A DNA stretch of 64,000 nucleotides from Mycobacterium sp. 852013-50091_SCH5140682. Lineage in GTDB: Bacteria; Actinomycetota; Actinomycetes; Mycobacteriales; Mycobacteriaceae. This document shows, piece after piece, positions 8,156 through 17,154 of the stretch. The stretch's first letter is position 1. Each line of letters starts with the position of its first letter. Where the stretch lies: the NCBI RefSeq assembly GCF_001665685.1, contig NZ_LZTB01000126.1, positions 62,001 through 126,000 on the forward strand, given 5' to 3'. Under the pieces are notes generated by a model. That model ran no database searches. It was not told the DNA's origin and saw nothing but the letters and a program-made list of their open reading frames with translations. A program made the translations under genes and the position numbers.

Positions 8156-11100
8156 ATGGGGATCAAAGTGGCGCTGGAGCACCGCACCAGCTATACCTTC
8201 GACCGGCTGGTCGAGGTCCATCCGCACGTCGTGCGGCTGCGCCCGGCACCGCATTCGCGCACCCCCGTCGAGGCCTACTCGTTGACCGTCGAACCGGCCG
8301 ACCACTTCATCAACTGGCAACAGGATGCGTTCGGCAATTTCGTTGCGCGCCTGGTCTTTCCGAATCGGTCTCGTAGCTTGACCATCACCGTGGGGCTGAT
8401 CGCCGACCTCAAGGTGATCAACCCGTTCGACTTCTTCATCGAGGACTACGCCGAGACGTTCCCGTTCGAGTACCCGAGGGCGCTGCTCGAAGATCTCAAG
8501 CCGTACCTGAGGCCGGTCGACGAGTCCGGCGAGGGTTCCGGGCCGGGCGCGTTGGCCCAGGCTTGGGTGAGCAATTTCACGCTGCCGCCGGGGACCCGCA
8601 CCATCGATTACCTCGTCGCGCTCAACCGGGCCGTCAATGCCGACGTCGGGTACAGCGTGCGGATGGAACCCGGGGTGCAGCCGCCCGACGTGACACTTCG
8701 CACCGGCATCGGCTCATGTCGTGACTCAGCGTGGCTGCTGGTGTCGATCCTGCGCCAACTCGGCCTGGCCGCACGCTTCGTCTCCGGCTACCTGGTGCAG
8801 CTGACCTCCGATGTGGAGGCACTCGACGGACCCTCCGGACCGGCCGCCGATTTCACCGATCTGCATGCCTGGGCCGAGGTCTACGTGCCGGGCGCGGGCT
8901 GGATCGGGCTGGACCCTACATCGGGGTTGTTCGCGGGCGAGGGCCACATCCCCTTGTCCGCGACGCCTCACCCCGAGTCGGCGGCGCCGATCACCGGGGC
9001 GGTCGGGCCGTGTGAATCCACCCTGGACTTCTCCAACGTGGTGACCCGCGTGCACGAAGACCCCCGGGTCACGCTGCCGTACACCGACACGGCGTGGGCG
9101 GCGATCACGGCGCTGGGCGCGAAGGTGGATCAGCGCCTGGCCGACGGCGACGTGCGTCTCACCATGGGCGGCGAGCCCACATTCGTCTCGATCGACAACC
9201 AGACCGATCCCGAATGGACGACGGCAGCCGACGGTCCGCACAAACGCGAACGCGCCTCGGCGCTGGCCGCGCGGCTCAAGCGGCTGTGGGCGCCCGCCGG
9301 GCTGGTGCAGCGCAGCCAGGGCAAGTGGTATCCCGGAGAACCGTTGCCGCGCTGGCAGATCGGATTGCTCTGGCGCACCGACGGCGAACCGCTGTGGACC
9401 GACCCGGCGCTGTTGGCCGACCCGTGGGCCGGCGGCGCCGGCGAGACCGCCGACGACGCCGGCCATCGCCTGCTCGCCGCAGTGGCCGAGGACCTCCAAC
9501 TGCCGCTCACCCAGGTGCGGCCGGCGTTCGAGGATCCGCTGAGCCGGTTGGCGGACGTGGTCCGCCAGCCCGCGGGCGATCCGGTGGCAGAGCAGGACGA
9601 CCTCGCTGCCGACGGCGCCGACGCCCGGGCGGCCTTGCTGGCCAGGCTGGATGCCTCCGTCGACGAACCGGCCGCCTACGTGCTGCCGCTGCATCGCCGT
9701 GACGACGACTCGGGCTGGGCCAGCGCCGACTGGAAACTGCGTCGCGGCCGCATCGTGCTGCTGGACGGCGACTCGCCGGCGGGGCTGCGGCTACCGCTGG
9801 GCTCGATCAGCTGGAAGCCACCCCGCCCGGCCTACGACGCCGACCCGTTGCCGCGCCGCGCGGTGCTAGGAGCCCAACCGCAGGAGCCCGCCGAGGTCGA
9901 GGACGCCGACGACGTGCCGACCACGGCGCTGGTGGCCGAGATCCGGTCCGGCCACCTGTACGTGTACCTGCCGCCCACCGAGACCCTCGACGATTTCGTC
10001 GACCTGGTGAAGCGGCTCGAAGCCGCCGCCGCCAAGACCGGCACACCGGTGGTGATCGAGGGCTACGGTCCGCCGGCGGACCCGCGGATCACCTCGATGA
10101 CGCTCACCCCGGACCCCGGCGTCATCGAGGTCAACGTGCCGCCCACCGCGAGCTTCAGCGACCAGTTGAGCCAGCTGCAGACCCTGTACGACGAGGCGCG
10201 CCAGGCCCGGCTCTCCACCGAGTCCTTCGACGTCGACGGGGGTCACGGCGGCACCGGCGGCGGCAACCACATCACCCTCGGCGGGGTGACACCGGCCGAC
10301 TCGCCGCTGCTGCGTCGTCCGGATCTGCTGGTGTCGCTGCTGACCTACTGGCAACGGCACCCGTCGTTGTCGTACCTGTTCGCCGGGAGGTTCGTCGGCA
10401 CCACGTCCCAGGCACCTCGAGTTGACGAGGGCCGCTCCGAGGCGCTCTACGAACTGGAGATCGCCTTCGCGGAAATTGCCAGGCTTTGCGCCGGGGGCGC
10501 CCAACTCCAACATGGTCGCTCCGCAAGCGCCGCTCGCGATCATGGTCGCTCCGCAAGCGCCGCTCCGTGGGTCACGGATAGGGCCCTCCGGCACCTACTC
10601 ACCGACATCACCGGCAACACCCACCGCTCCGAGTTCTGCATCGACAAGCTCTACAGTCCCGACAGCGCCCGCGGCCGGCTCGGACTGCTCGAACTGCGCG
10701 GCTTCGAGATGCCCCCGCACGTCCAGATGGCGATGGTGCAGTCGCTGCTGGTGCGCGCGCTGGTGGCCTGGTTCTGGGATGAGCCGCTGCGCGCCCCGCT
10801 GATCAGGCACGGAGCCAACCTGCACGGCCGATACCTGTTGCCGCACTTCCTGATTCAGGACATCGCCGAGGTGGCTGCCGATCTGCGGGCCCACGGTATC
10901 GACTTCGAGACCAGCTGGCTGGATCCGTTCACCGAGTTCCGGTTCCCGCGCATCGGCACCGCGGTGTTCGGCGGTGTGGAGATCGAGTTGCGCGGCGCCA
11001 TCGAACCGTGGAACGTGCTGGGGGAGGAGTCAACCGGAACCGGTACCGCCCGCTACGTCGACTCGTCGGTGGAACGCGTGCAGGTCCGCGTGGTCGGCGC

Positions 11101-11518
11101 CGACCGGCACCGTTACATAGTCACCGCCAACGGCCACCCGATCCCGCTGCTGGCCACCGACACGCCCGATGTCCAAGTGGGCGGGGTCCGCTACCGGGCC
11201 TGGCAGCCGCCCAGCGCTCTGCATCCGACCATCACCGTCGACACCCCACTGCGCTTCGAGCTCGTCGACACCGCCACCGGCACCTCACGCGGCGGCTGCA
11301 CGTACCACGTCGCGCATCCGGGCGGACGGTCCTACGACACCCCGCCGGTCAATGCGGTCGAGGCGGAATCGCGCCGCGGCAGGCGATTCGAGGCCACCGG
11401 CTTCACCCCGGGCGCACTCGATATGTCCGATATCCGGGAGAAGCAGGCGCGCCAGTCCACCGACGTGGGCGCGCCGGGCATCCTGGACCTGCGGCGGGTG
11501 CGTACCGTTCTGCAGTAA
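8156..11518 (+). CDS. Large transglutaminase-like protein with DUF2126 domain
   Basis: About 1120 residues. The N-terminal 290 or so are a bacterial transglutaminase-like cysteine peptidase/transferase: Cys near 187 in SCRDSAWL, His near 235 in LHAWAEVY, and Asp in LDPTSG. The rest is DUF2126 with the conserved stretches RLTMGGEPTFVSID, GHLYVYLPP and RGFEMPPH. The ATG at 8156 starts at the family N-terminus (IKVALEHRTSYTF). Near residue 785-803 there is an unusual insert, HGRSASA repeated twice, made by a DNA tandem duplication. It heads a four-gene overlapping operon with an ATP-grasp/alpha-E protein, a second transglutaminase and a metallopeptidase. The biochemical role of this conserved cluster is not known; peptide ligation and cleavage has been proposed for such gene sets. 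Confidence 0.92.
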   Translation: MGIKVALEHRTSYTFDRLVEVHPHVVRLRPAPHSRTPVEAYSLTVEPADHFINWQQDAFGNFVARLVFPNRSRSLTITVGLIADLKVINPFDFFIEDYAETFPFEYPRALLEDLKPYLRPVDESGEGSGPGALAQAWVSNFTLPPGTRTIDYLVALNRAVNADVGYSVRMEPGVQPPDVTLRTGIGSCRDSAWLLVSILRQLGLAARFVSGYLVQLTSDVEALDGPSGPAADFTDLHAWAEVYVPGAGWIGLDPTSGLFAGEGHIPLSATPHPESAAPITGAVGPCESTLDFSNVVTRVHEDPRVTLPYTDTAWAAITALGAKVDQRLADGDVRLTMGGEPTFVSIDNQTDPEWTTAADGPHKRERASALAARLKRLWAPAGLVQRSQGKWYPGEPLPRWQIGLLWRTDGEPLWTDPALLADPWAGGAGETADDAGHRLLAAVAEDLQLPLTQVRPAFEDPLSRLADVVRQPAGDPVAEQDDLAADGADARAALLARLDASVDEPAAYVLPLHRRDDDSGWASADWKLRRGRIVLLDGDSPAGLRLPLGSISWKPPRPAYDADPLPRRAVLGAQPQEPAEVEDADDVPTTALVAEIRSGHLYVYLPPTETLDDFVDLVKRLEAAAAKTGTPVVIEGYGPPADPRITSMTLTPDPGVIEVNVPPTASFSDQLSQLQTLYDEARQARLSTESFDVDGGHGGTGGGNHITLGGVTPADSPLLRRPDLLVSLLTYWQRHPSLSYLFAGRFVGTTSQAPRVDEGRSEALYELEIAFAEIARLCAGGAQLQHGRSASAARDHGRSASAAPWVTDRALRHLLTDITGNTHRSEFCIDKLYSPDSARGRLGLLELRGFEMPPHVQMAMVQSLLVRALVAWFWDEPLRAPLIRHGANLHGRYLLPHFLIQDIAEVAADLRAHGIDFETSWLDPFTEFRFPRIGTAVFGGVEIELRGAIEPWNVLGEESTGTGTARYVDSSVERVQVRVVGADRHRYIVTANGHPIPLLATDTPDVQVGGVRYRAWQPPSALHPTITVDTPLRFELVDTATGTSRGGCTYHVAHPGGRSYDTPPVNAVEAESRRGRRFEATGFTPGALDMSDIREKQARQSTDVGAPGILDLRRVRTVLQ
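10511..10565 (+). repeat. Two 25-bp direct repeats inside the DUF2126 gene
   Basis: The 25-base unit beginning CATGGTCGCTCCGCAAGC occurs at 10511-10535 and again at 10541-10565, separated by GCGAT. The 30-base period is a multiple of three, so the coding frame survives and encodes HGRSASA twice. Read on the minus strand the unit contains GCGAGCGG and GGAGCGACC, resembling the repeat found between efp and nusB. Confidence 0.85.
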
Positions 11519-14196
11519 TGGTTCTTCGCGCAAACGGCTCGCCGGACGCCGCTACCGGTGGTGTGAGCACCGACGTCGACGGTGTCCTCGCGCGGTACCG
11601 CCGTACCCGGGCGCAGCAGGCGCTGTTCGAGGTCCGCGGGACGCGGCCTCCGACCGGCTACGACGAGTTCCTCGACGCCGCGGGCAACATCCGCCCGGCC
11701 TGGCAGGAGCTTGCCGAATGCGTCGGCGAACGGGGCCGCGACGGGCTCGACAGGTTGCGCAGCGAGGTGCGTGGCCTGGTCGACAACGACGGCATCACCT
11801 ACATCCAGGTGGACCCCCACGGCGAGGTGGTCACCGACTCCGACGGCACCACGATGCCCGGCCCCTGGCATCTCGACTCGCTGCCCCTGGTGATCTCGTC
11901 GGCCGACTGGGACACGCTGGAATCGGGTCTGGTGCAGCGGTCCCGGCTGCTCGACGCAGTGCTCGCCGACCTCTACGGACCCCGGCGGTCGATCACCAGC
12001 GGCACGCTGCCCGCCCAACTGCTGTTCGCCCACCCCGGCTACGTGCGTGCCGCGCGCGGTATCGAAGTGCCCGGTCGCCACCAGTTGTTCCTGCACGGCT
12101 GCGATGTCAGCCGCAGCGCAGACGGCTCGTTCCTGGTCAACGCCGACTGGACGCAGGCACCGTCGGGTGCGGGTTATGCGCTGGCCGACCGGCGGGTGAT
12201 CGCCCACGCCGTCCCGGACCTCTACGAGCGTATCGGGCCGCGACCGGCCTCGCCCTGGGCGCAGGCGTTGCGACTGGCCCTGATCGACGTCGCACCCGAG
12301 GCGGCCGAGGAACCGGTGGTCGTGGTGCTCAGCCCAGGTATTCATTCCGAGACGGCATTCGATCAGGCGTATCTGGCGAGCATGCTGGGTTTTCCCCTGG
12401 TGGAGAGCGCCGACCTGGTGGTGCGCGACGGCAAGCTGTGGATGCGGTCGCTGGGCACCCTCAAACGGGTGGACGTCGTGCTGCGCCGCATCGATGCCGA
12501 CTACGTCGACCCGCTGGACCTGCGACCCGGTTCGCGCCTGGGCGTGGTGGGGCTGGTCGAAGTGCTGCGGCGCGGCGCGGTGAGCGTGGTGAACAGCCTG
12601 GGCAGTGGTGTGCTGGAAAGCCCCGGGCTACTGCGGTTTCTGCCGCAGCTGGGCCAGTTGCTGCTCGGCGAGACCCCGCAGCTGCAGACGGCCCCGGTGT
12701 ACTGGGGCGGTATCGACCTGGAACGCTCGCAGCTGCTCAGCAAGACGACGTCGCTGATGATCCGCTCTGTCGACGGCGCCGAGTCGATCGTGGGGCCGAC
12801 GCTGTCGACCACCCAGCGAGACACCCTGGCCGCCCGCATCGATGCCGCACCGTGGCGTTGGGTGGGGCAGGAGCTACCGCAGTTCTCTTCGGCCCCAGCC
12901 GATTACCGGGCCAGCGGGTTGTCCGCGGGCAGCGTGGGGATGCGGCTTTTCACCGTCGCGCAGCGCGCCGGTTACACGCCGATGATCGGTGGCCTCGGGT
13001 ACCTGATGGCACCGGGTGCCGCCGCGTACCGGATGAATACCGTTGCAGCCAAGGATATCTGGGTGCGAACCCCGACACGGGTAACTGCCGAGAAGATCCC
13101 GACCACACCCGCCGAACTTGCCGTGCCGACGATGACACCGAGCCGGACCGGGGCTGTCAGCTCACCGCGTGTGCTCTCCGACCTGTTCTGGATGGGCCGC
13201 TATGCCGAACGCGCCGAACAGATGGCGCGGTTGCTCACCGTCACGCGCGAGCGGTACCACGAATACCGCTACCGGCAGGACACCCCGGAAAGCCGCTGTG
13301 TGCCAGTGCTGCTCGCGGCCGTCGGCGCCATCACCGGTTCCGACACCGGGGCGGGCGGCGACGACCACGAGACCATCGCCGTCGCGCCGACCACGCTGTG
13401 GGCGGTCACCGCCGACCGGCACCGGCCCGGTTCGCTGGCCCAGTCGGTCGAGAGGTTGGGTCTGGCAGCCCGCTCGGTGCGCGACCAGATGTCCAACGAC
13501 ACCTGGATGGTGCTGGCCGGTGTCGAACGCGCGGTGTTGCGTGCGTCGGCATCCCCGCCGGATTCGCAGACCGCAGGTGAGACGTACCTCGCGGCGGCGC
13601 ACAGTCGCACGTTGTCGGGCATGCTCGCGCTGTCCGGAGTGGCCGCCGAGTCCATGGTGCAGGACATCGGCTGGAGCCTGATGGATGTCGGCAAACGCAT
13701 CGAACGCGGGCTGGGTCTGACGGCGCTGCTGCGAGCCACCCTGACCGAGGTGCGCAGCCCGGGAGCCGAACGCACGGTGATGGAATCGACTCTGGTGGCT
13801 TGCGAATCGTCGGTGATCTATCGGCGGCGCAACCCCGGGCTCGTCAGCGTCGCGGCGCTTGCCGAGCTCATGCTGTTCGACCCGCAGAATCCGCGCTCGA
13901 TGATCTATCAGTTGGACCGGCTGAGGGCCGACCTCAAAGCCCTTCCTGGAGCGTCGGGTTCGTCGCGATCCGAGCGCATGGTCGATGAGATCGCCGTGCG
14001 GCTGCGCCGGGTCGATCCGGCGGATCTGGCGATCGCAACAGCTGATGGCGTGCGATCCGAACTCGCCGAACTGCTCGACGGGATGCACAGCGATCTGCGG
14101 GACCTCTCGGGCGTCATCACGGCCGCGCACCTCTCGCTGCCCGGCGGTATGCAGCCGCTGTGGGGGCCCGACGAAAGACGTTTGGTGCCATCATGA
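11518..14196 (+). CDS. Circularly permuted ATP-grasp protein fused to alpha-E domain
   Basis: About 892 residues. The first 540 or so are the circularly permuted ATP-grasp type 2 domain (DUF404/DUF407, COG2308), recognisable from GYDEFLDAAGNIRPAW, GSGVLESPGLLRFLPQL and LGYLMAPGAAAYRMNT. From about residue 550 begins the helical alpha-E domain (COG2307) with SDLFWMGRYAERAEQMARLL. The two are often separate genes; here they are fused. The ATG overlaps the preceding stop (TAATG). ATP-grasp enzymes join a carboxylate to an amine through an acyl-phosphate. The context of transglutaminase-like proteins suggests peptide or amide bond formation, but no substrate is known. Confidence 0.92.
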   Translation: MVLRANGSPDAATGGVSTDVDGVLARYRRTRAQQALFEVRGTRPPTGYDEFLDAAGNIRPAWQELAECVGERGRDGLDRLRSEVRGLVDNDGITYIQVDPHGEVVTDSDGTTMPGPWHLDSLPLVISSADWDTLESGLVQRSRLLDAVLADLYGPRRSITSGTLPAQLLFAHPGYVRAARGIEVPGRHQLFLHGCDVSRSADGSFLVNADWTQAPSGAGYALADRRVIAHAVPDLYERIGPRPASPWAQALRLALIDVAPEAAEEPVVVVLSPGIHSETAFDQAYLASMLGFPLVESADLVVRDGKLWMRSLGTLKRVDVVLRRIDADYVDPLDLRPGSRLGVVGLVEVLRRGAVSVVNSLGSGVLESPGLLRFLPQLGQLLLGETPQLQTAPVYWGGIDLERSQLLSKTTSLMIRSVDGAESIVGPTLSTTQRDTLAARIDAAPWRWVGQELPQFSSAPADYRASGLSAGSVGMRLFTVAQRAGYTPMIGGLGYLMAPGAAAYRMNTVAAKDIWVRTPTRVTAEKIPTTPAELAVPTMTPSRTGAVSSPRVLSDLFWMGRYAERAEQMARLLTVTRERYHEYRYRQDTPESRCVPVLLAAVGAITGSDTGAGGDDHETIAVAPTTLWAVTADRHRPGSLAQSVERLGLAARSVRDQMSNDTWMVLAGVERAVLRASASPPDSQTAGETYLAAAHSRTLSGMLALSGVAAESMVQDIGWSLMDVGKRIERGLGLTALLRATLTEVRSPGAERTVMESTLVACESSVIYRRRNPGLVSVAALAELMLFDPQNPRSMIYQLDRLRADLKALPGASGSSRSERMVDEIAVRLRRVDPADLAIATADGVRSELAELLDGMHSDLRDLSGVITAAHLSLPGGMQPLWGPDERRLVPS

Positions 14197-15107
14197 CCGA
14201 GCCCGATACCGGGACCCGTCGCTACGACATCACCCACCGCACCGTCTACCGCTACTCAGACGACGTCACGAGTTCCTATGGTCGGGCCTTCCTGACCCCG
14301 CGTGAACTGCCCTGGCAGCGCAGGCTTTACCACGAGCTGACCATCGAACCCGACGCCGCCGACAGCTCGACCAGCCGCGACGCCTACGGCAACATCAGTT
14401 CCTACTTTCATGTCCTGCAGCCGCACCGCACGCTGAGCATCACCGCCCGATCGGTGGTGGAGGTGGACCCGCCCGAGCCCGGGCGTTACGCCGAGGGTTC
14501 GGCACGGGCGCCGTGGGAGATCGCCCGGCCGGTCGGCGGAGACGGCGCCCTGGCCACCGAATTCACCCTGGACCTGCAGCCGCCGGAGATCACCGACGCG
14601 GTACGCGACTATGCCGCACCGAGTTTCACCCCGGGCCGGGCGCTGATCGACGTCCTGCGCGACCTCAACTCGCGGATCTTCACCGACTTCACCTACCGGT
14701 CGGGGTCCACCACCGTGTCCACCCAGGTCGCCGAGGTGCTCCAGGCGCGCGAAGGCGTATGCCAGGACTTCGCGCGACTGGCCATCGCCTGCCTGCGGGC
14801 CAACGGGCTGGCCGCCAGCTACGTCTCCGGATACCTCGCGACGGACCCGCCGCCCGGCAAGGAACGCATGATCGGCGTCGACGCCACGCATGCCTGGGCA
14901 TCGGTATGGACCCCGCAGAACGTCTGGCTCGGGCTGGATCCCACCAACGACCAGATGGTCGACGAGCGTTACATCGTCGCGGGTTTCGGCCGCGACTACG
15001 CCGACGTGCCGCCGCTGCGCGGCATCATCTACACGGATTCGGAGAGCAGTGTGATCGATGTTTCGGTCGACGTGGCACCGTACACGGGAGGTGTGCTCAG
15101 TGCGTGA
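14193..15107 (+). CDS. Transglutaminase-like family protein (small)
   Basis: A 304-residue protein with the bacterial transglutaminase N-terminal beta domain (RYDITHRTVYRYSDDV) followed by the catalytic core. Cys is near residue 188 in EGVCQDFARLAI, His near 231 in DATHAWASVW, and Asp in LDPTNDQ. The ATG overlaps the stop of the ATP-grasp gene by four bases, so translation is coupled. Together with the larger transglutaminase, two Cys-His-Asp enzymes act in the same pathway, probably as peptidases or acyl transferases on an amide product. No signal peptide is seen; a cytoplasmic location is expected. Confidence 0.92.
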   Translation: MTEPDTGTRRYDITHRTVYRYSDDVTSSYGRAFLTPRELPWQRRLYHELTIEPDAADSSTSRDAYGNISSYFHVLQPHRTLSITARSVVEVDPPEPGRYAEGSARAPWEIARPVGGDGALATEFTLDLQPPEITDAVRDYAAPSFTPGRALIDVLRDLNSRIFTDFTYRSGSTTVSTQVAEVLQAREGVCQDFARLAIACLRANGLAASYVSGYLATDPPPGKERMIGVDATHAWASVWTPQNVWLGLDPTNDQMVDERYIVAGFGRDYADVPPLRGIIYTDSESSVIDVSVDVAPYTGGVLSA

Positions 15108-16122
15108 CTTCAACTGCCCCACATGCGGCCAGCGGCTGGCGTTCGAGAATTCACTGTGCCTGTCGTGCGGCAGCGCGCTGGGCTTCTCGCTGCCGGACAT
15201 GGCCTTGCTGGTGATCGCCGACACCGATCAAGCCGACCATGCGGGCTCCGTCGACGAGGACAAGTATCAACTGTGCGCGAACCTGCATGTGGCTCAATGC
15301 AATTGGCTGGTACGGGTTGGCGGTGGGCCGTTGTGCGCGTCGTGTGCATTGACCCGCACCCGGCCGGCTGACACCGACGCTTCGGCCCTGGCGGCGTTCG
15401 CGGAAGCCGAGATGGCAAAGCGTCGGCTGATCGCCGAACTGCACGAGCTGCGGCTGCCGATCGTCAGCCGCAGCGAGGATCCGCAGTTCGGGCTCGCGTT
15501 CGATCTGCTCTCAAGCGCCTCCGAACAGGTGATGACAGGACACCAGAACGGGGTCGTCACCATCGATCTCGCGGAAGGCGACGATGTGCACCGCGAGCAG
15601 TTGCGCATCGCGATGGACGAGCCGTACCGCACGCTGCTCGGGCATTTCCGCCACGAGATCGGGCACTACTACTTCTACCGGCTCATCGCCCCGTCGGCCG
15701 CCTACGACGAGCGGTTCCGCGAGTTGTTCGGCGACCCGGACGCGGATTACCAGGAGGCGTTGGACCGCCACTACGCCGACGGTGCGCCGGCGGGCTGGGA
15801 GGACACCTACGTATCGTCCTACGCCACCATGCACCCCGCCGAGGACTGGGCCGAGACCTTCGCCCACTACCTCCACATCCGCGACACCCTGGACACCGCC
15901 GCGGCGTTCGGTTTCGCTCCCGCGGGTGCGACCTTCGATCGACGGGTGTTGGGCCCCAGTGGTTTTGACACCATCATCGAGATGTGGCTGCCGCTGTCGT
16001 GGGCGCTGAACATGGTCAACCGGTCGATGGGACACGCCGATCTGTACCCGTTCGTGCTGCCGCCTGCGGTGCTGGAGAAGATGCGGTTCGTGCACACCGT
16101 CATCGACGAGGTCACCGCCTGA
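15100..16122 (+). CDS. Zinc-ribbon putative zinc metallopeptidase (COG4307)
   Basis: About 340 residues. A zinc ribbon opens the protein (Cys 6, 9, 20 and 23 in CPTCG and CLSCG), a second Cys cluster follows near 65-85, and the HEIGH zinc-peptidase motif lies near residue 185. A downstream EDWAETFAHYLH segment could give the third metal ligand. The GTG at 15100 overlaps the preceding transglutaminase by eight bases and places the zinc ribbon at the very N-terminus. This family (DUF2248) is frequently linked to transglutaminase/ATP-grasp clusters. A role in trimming a ligated peptide is inference. Confidence 0.9.
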   Translation: MRDFNCPTCGQRLAFENSLCLSCGSALGFSLPDMALLVIADTDQADHAGSVDEDKYQLCANLHVAQCNWLVRVGGGPLCASCALTRTRPADTDASALAAFAEAEMAKRRLIAELHELRLPIVSRSEDPQFGLAFDLLSSASEQVMTGHQNGVVTIDLAEGDDVHREQLRIAMDEPYRTLLGHFRHEIGHYYFYRLIAPSAAYDERFRELFGDPDADYQEALDRHYADGAPAGWEDTYVSSYATMHPAEDWAETFAHYLHIRDTLDTAAAFGFAPAGATFDRRVLGPSGFDTIIEMWLPLSWALNMVNRSMGHADLYPFVLPPAVLEKMRFVHTVIDEVTA

Positions 16123-16199
16123 CTTTTCCCGCCGAGCAGACATCAAAGTCCGCGACACGCCGGGTTTGCGGTACCCCACTGCCTGCTCGGCAGGAAAAG
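16123..16199. terminator. 17-bp near-perfect palindrome, repeat family A (terminator-like)
   Basis: The arms 16123-16139 (CTTTTCCCGCCGAGCAG) and 16183-16199 pair with one mismatch. The loop holds AAAGTCCGCGACACGCCGGG. The same loop sequence recurs in inverted orientation at the end of the window, and a relative lies after metK. It sits one base after the transglutaminase operon stop and ends with AAAAGG on the far arm, consistent with a transcription end. Confidence 0.7.
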
Positions 16200-16289
16200 G
16201 GGAGCCGCCCGGTCTAACAGCACAACAGCACGGTCACGATGGCATGTCGCAACGGCGTTCCTGCTGCCGACGTTCCTAGGATCGCCCGC

Positions 16290-17129
16290 GTGACTGATCG
16301 CTACGGTTCCGACATCCTGTCCCGAAACCCGCACACCCCCAAGCTGACCCGGTCCACCGAACAGCCCGCGGAAAAGGGCCTGGTGGTCGAGGACGCGCAG
16401 AGCGGTTATGTGGGCGCCGTGGTGCGCATCGAGGGTGGCCGCGTCGAGCTCGAGGACCGCAGAGGCAAGGTGCGGGCGTTTCCGTTGGGCCCCGGGTTCT
16501 TGATCGACGGCAAGCCGGTGATTCTCACGGTGCCGAAACGGACAACCGCGCCGGCCCGCACGGCGTCGGGTTCGGTGGCCGTGGCGGGCGCCAAGGCGCG
16601 CGTGGCGCTCGCCAGCCGCATCTATGTCGAAGGGCGCCACGACGCCGAGCTCGTCGAGCAGGTGTGGGGCGCCGACCTGCGCATTGAGGGCGTGGTGGTC
16701 GAGTATCTCGGCGGTGTCGACGATCTGGCAGGCATCGTCGAGGAGTTCGCACCCGGGCCCGGCCGCCGCTTGGGTGTGCTGGTCGATCACCTGGTGACCG
16801 GCTCGAAGGAGGCCCGGATCGCCGAAGCGGTGCGGCGCGGCCCCGGCGGCGAGCACACGTTGGTGGTCGGGCATCCGTTCATCGACATCTGGCAGGCCGT
16901 CAAACCGGCCCGGCTCGGCCTCACCGCGTGGCCGGAGATTCCCCGCGGCACGGACTGGAAGAAGGGCATCTGCCAGGCGCTGCGCTGGCCGTACGCCACC
17001 CAGGCGGACACCGCGCGGGCCTGGCAGCGGATCCGTGCCCAGGTGCGCGATTGGAACGACCTGGAACCCGCGCTGATCGGCCGGGTGGAGGAGCTGATCG
17101 ATTTCGTGACGGCGCCAGGAGCCGCCTGA
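16290..17129 (+). CDS. DUF3097 family protein
   Basis: About 279 residues, a conserved actinobacterial family without established function. Conserved blocks visible are RYGSDILSRNP at the N-terminus, RIYVEGRHDAELVEQVWG, VVVEYLGGVDDL and GVLVDHLVTGSKE. The middle part resembles a Toprim-like fold (a glutamate in VEGRHD and acidic residues in VDHL), which would suggest nucleic-acid or nucleotide chemistry, but this is only a resemblance. The GTG at 16290 directly precedes the conserved N-terminus. It is followed 25 bases later by rarA, with which it is probably co-transcribed; a DNA-metabolism role is a guess from that neighbour. Confidence 0.85.
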   Translation: MTDRYGSDILSRNPHTPKLTRSTEQPAEKGLVVEDAQSGYVGAVVRIEGGRVELEDRRGKVRAFPLGPGFLIDGKPVILTVPKRTTAPARTASGSVAVAGAKARVALASRIYVEGRHDAELVEQVWGADLRIEGVVVEYLGGVDDLAGIVEEFAPGPGRRLGVLVDHLVTGSKEARIAEAVRRGPGGEHTLVVGHPFIDIWQAVKPARLGLTAWPEIPRGTDWKKGICQALRWPYATQADTARAWQRIRAQVRDWNDLEPALIGRVEELIDFVTAPGAA

Positions 17130-17154
17130 CGACGCGGCGTGGTAAGCAGAACAC

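Noticed and set aside
11169..13580. A 803-codon plus-strand frame overlapping the ATP-grasp/alpha-E gene
   Set aside because: Its product is Arg/Gly/Ala-rich low-complexity sequence. The alternative frame carries all the conserved ATP-grasp blocks.
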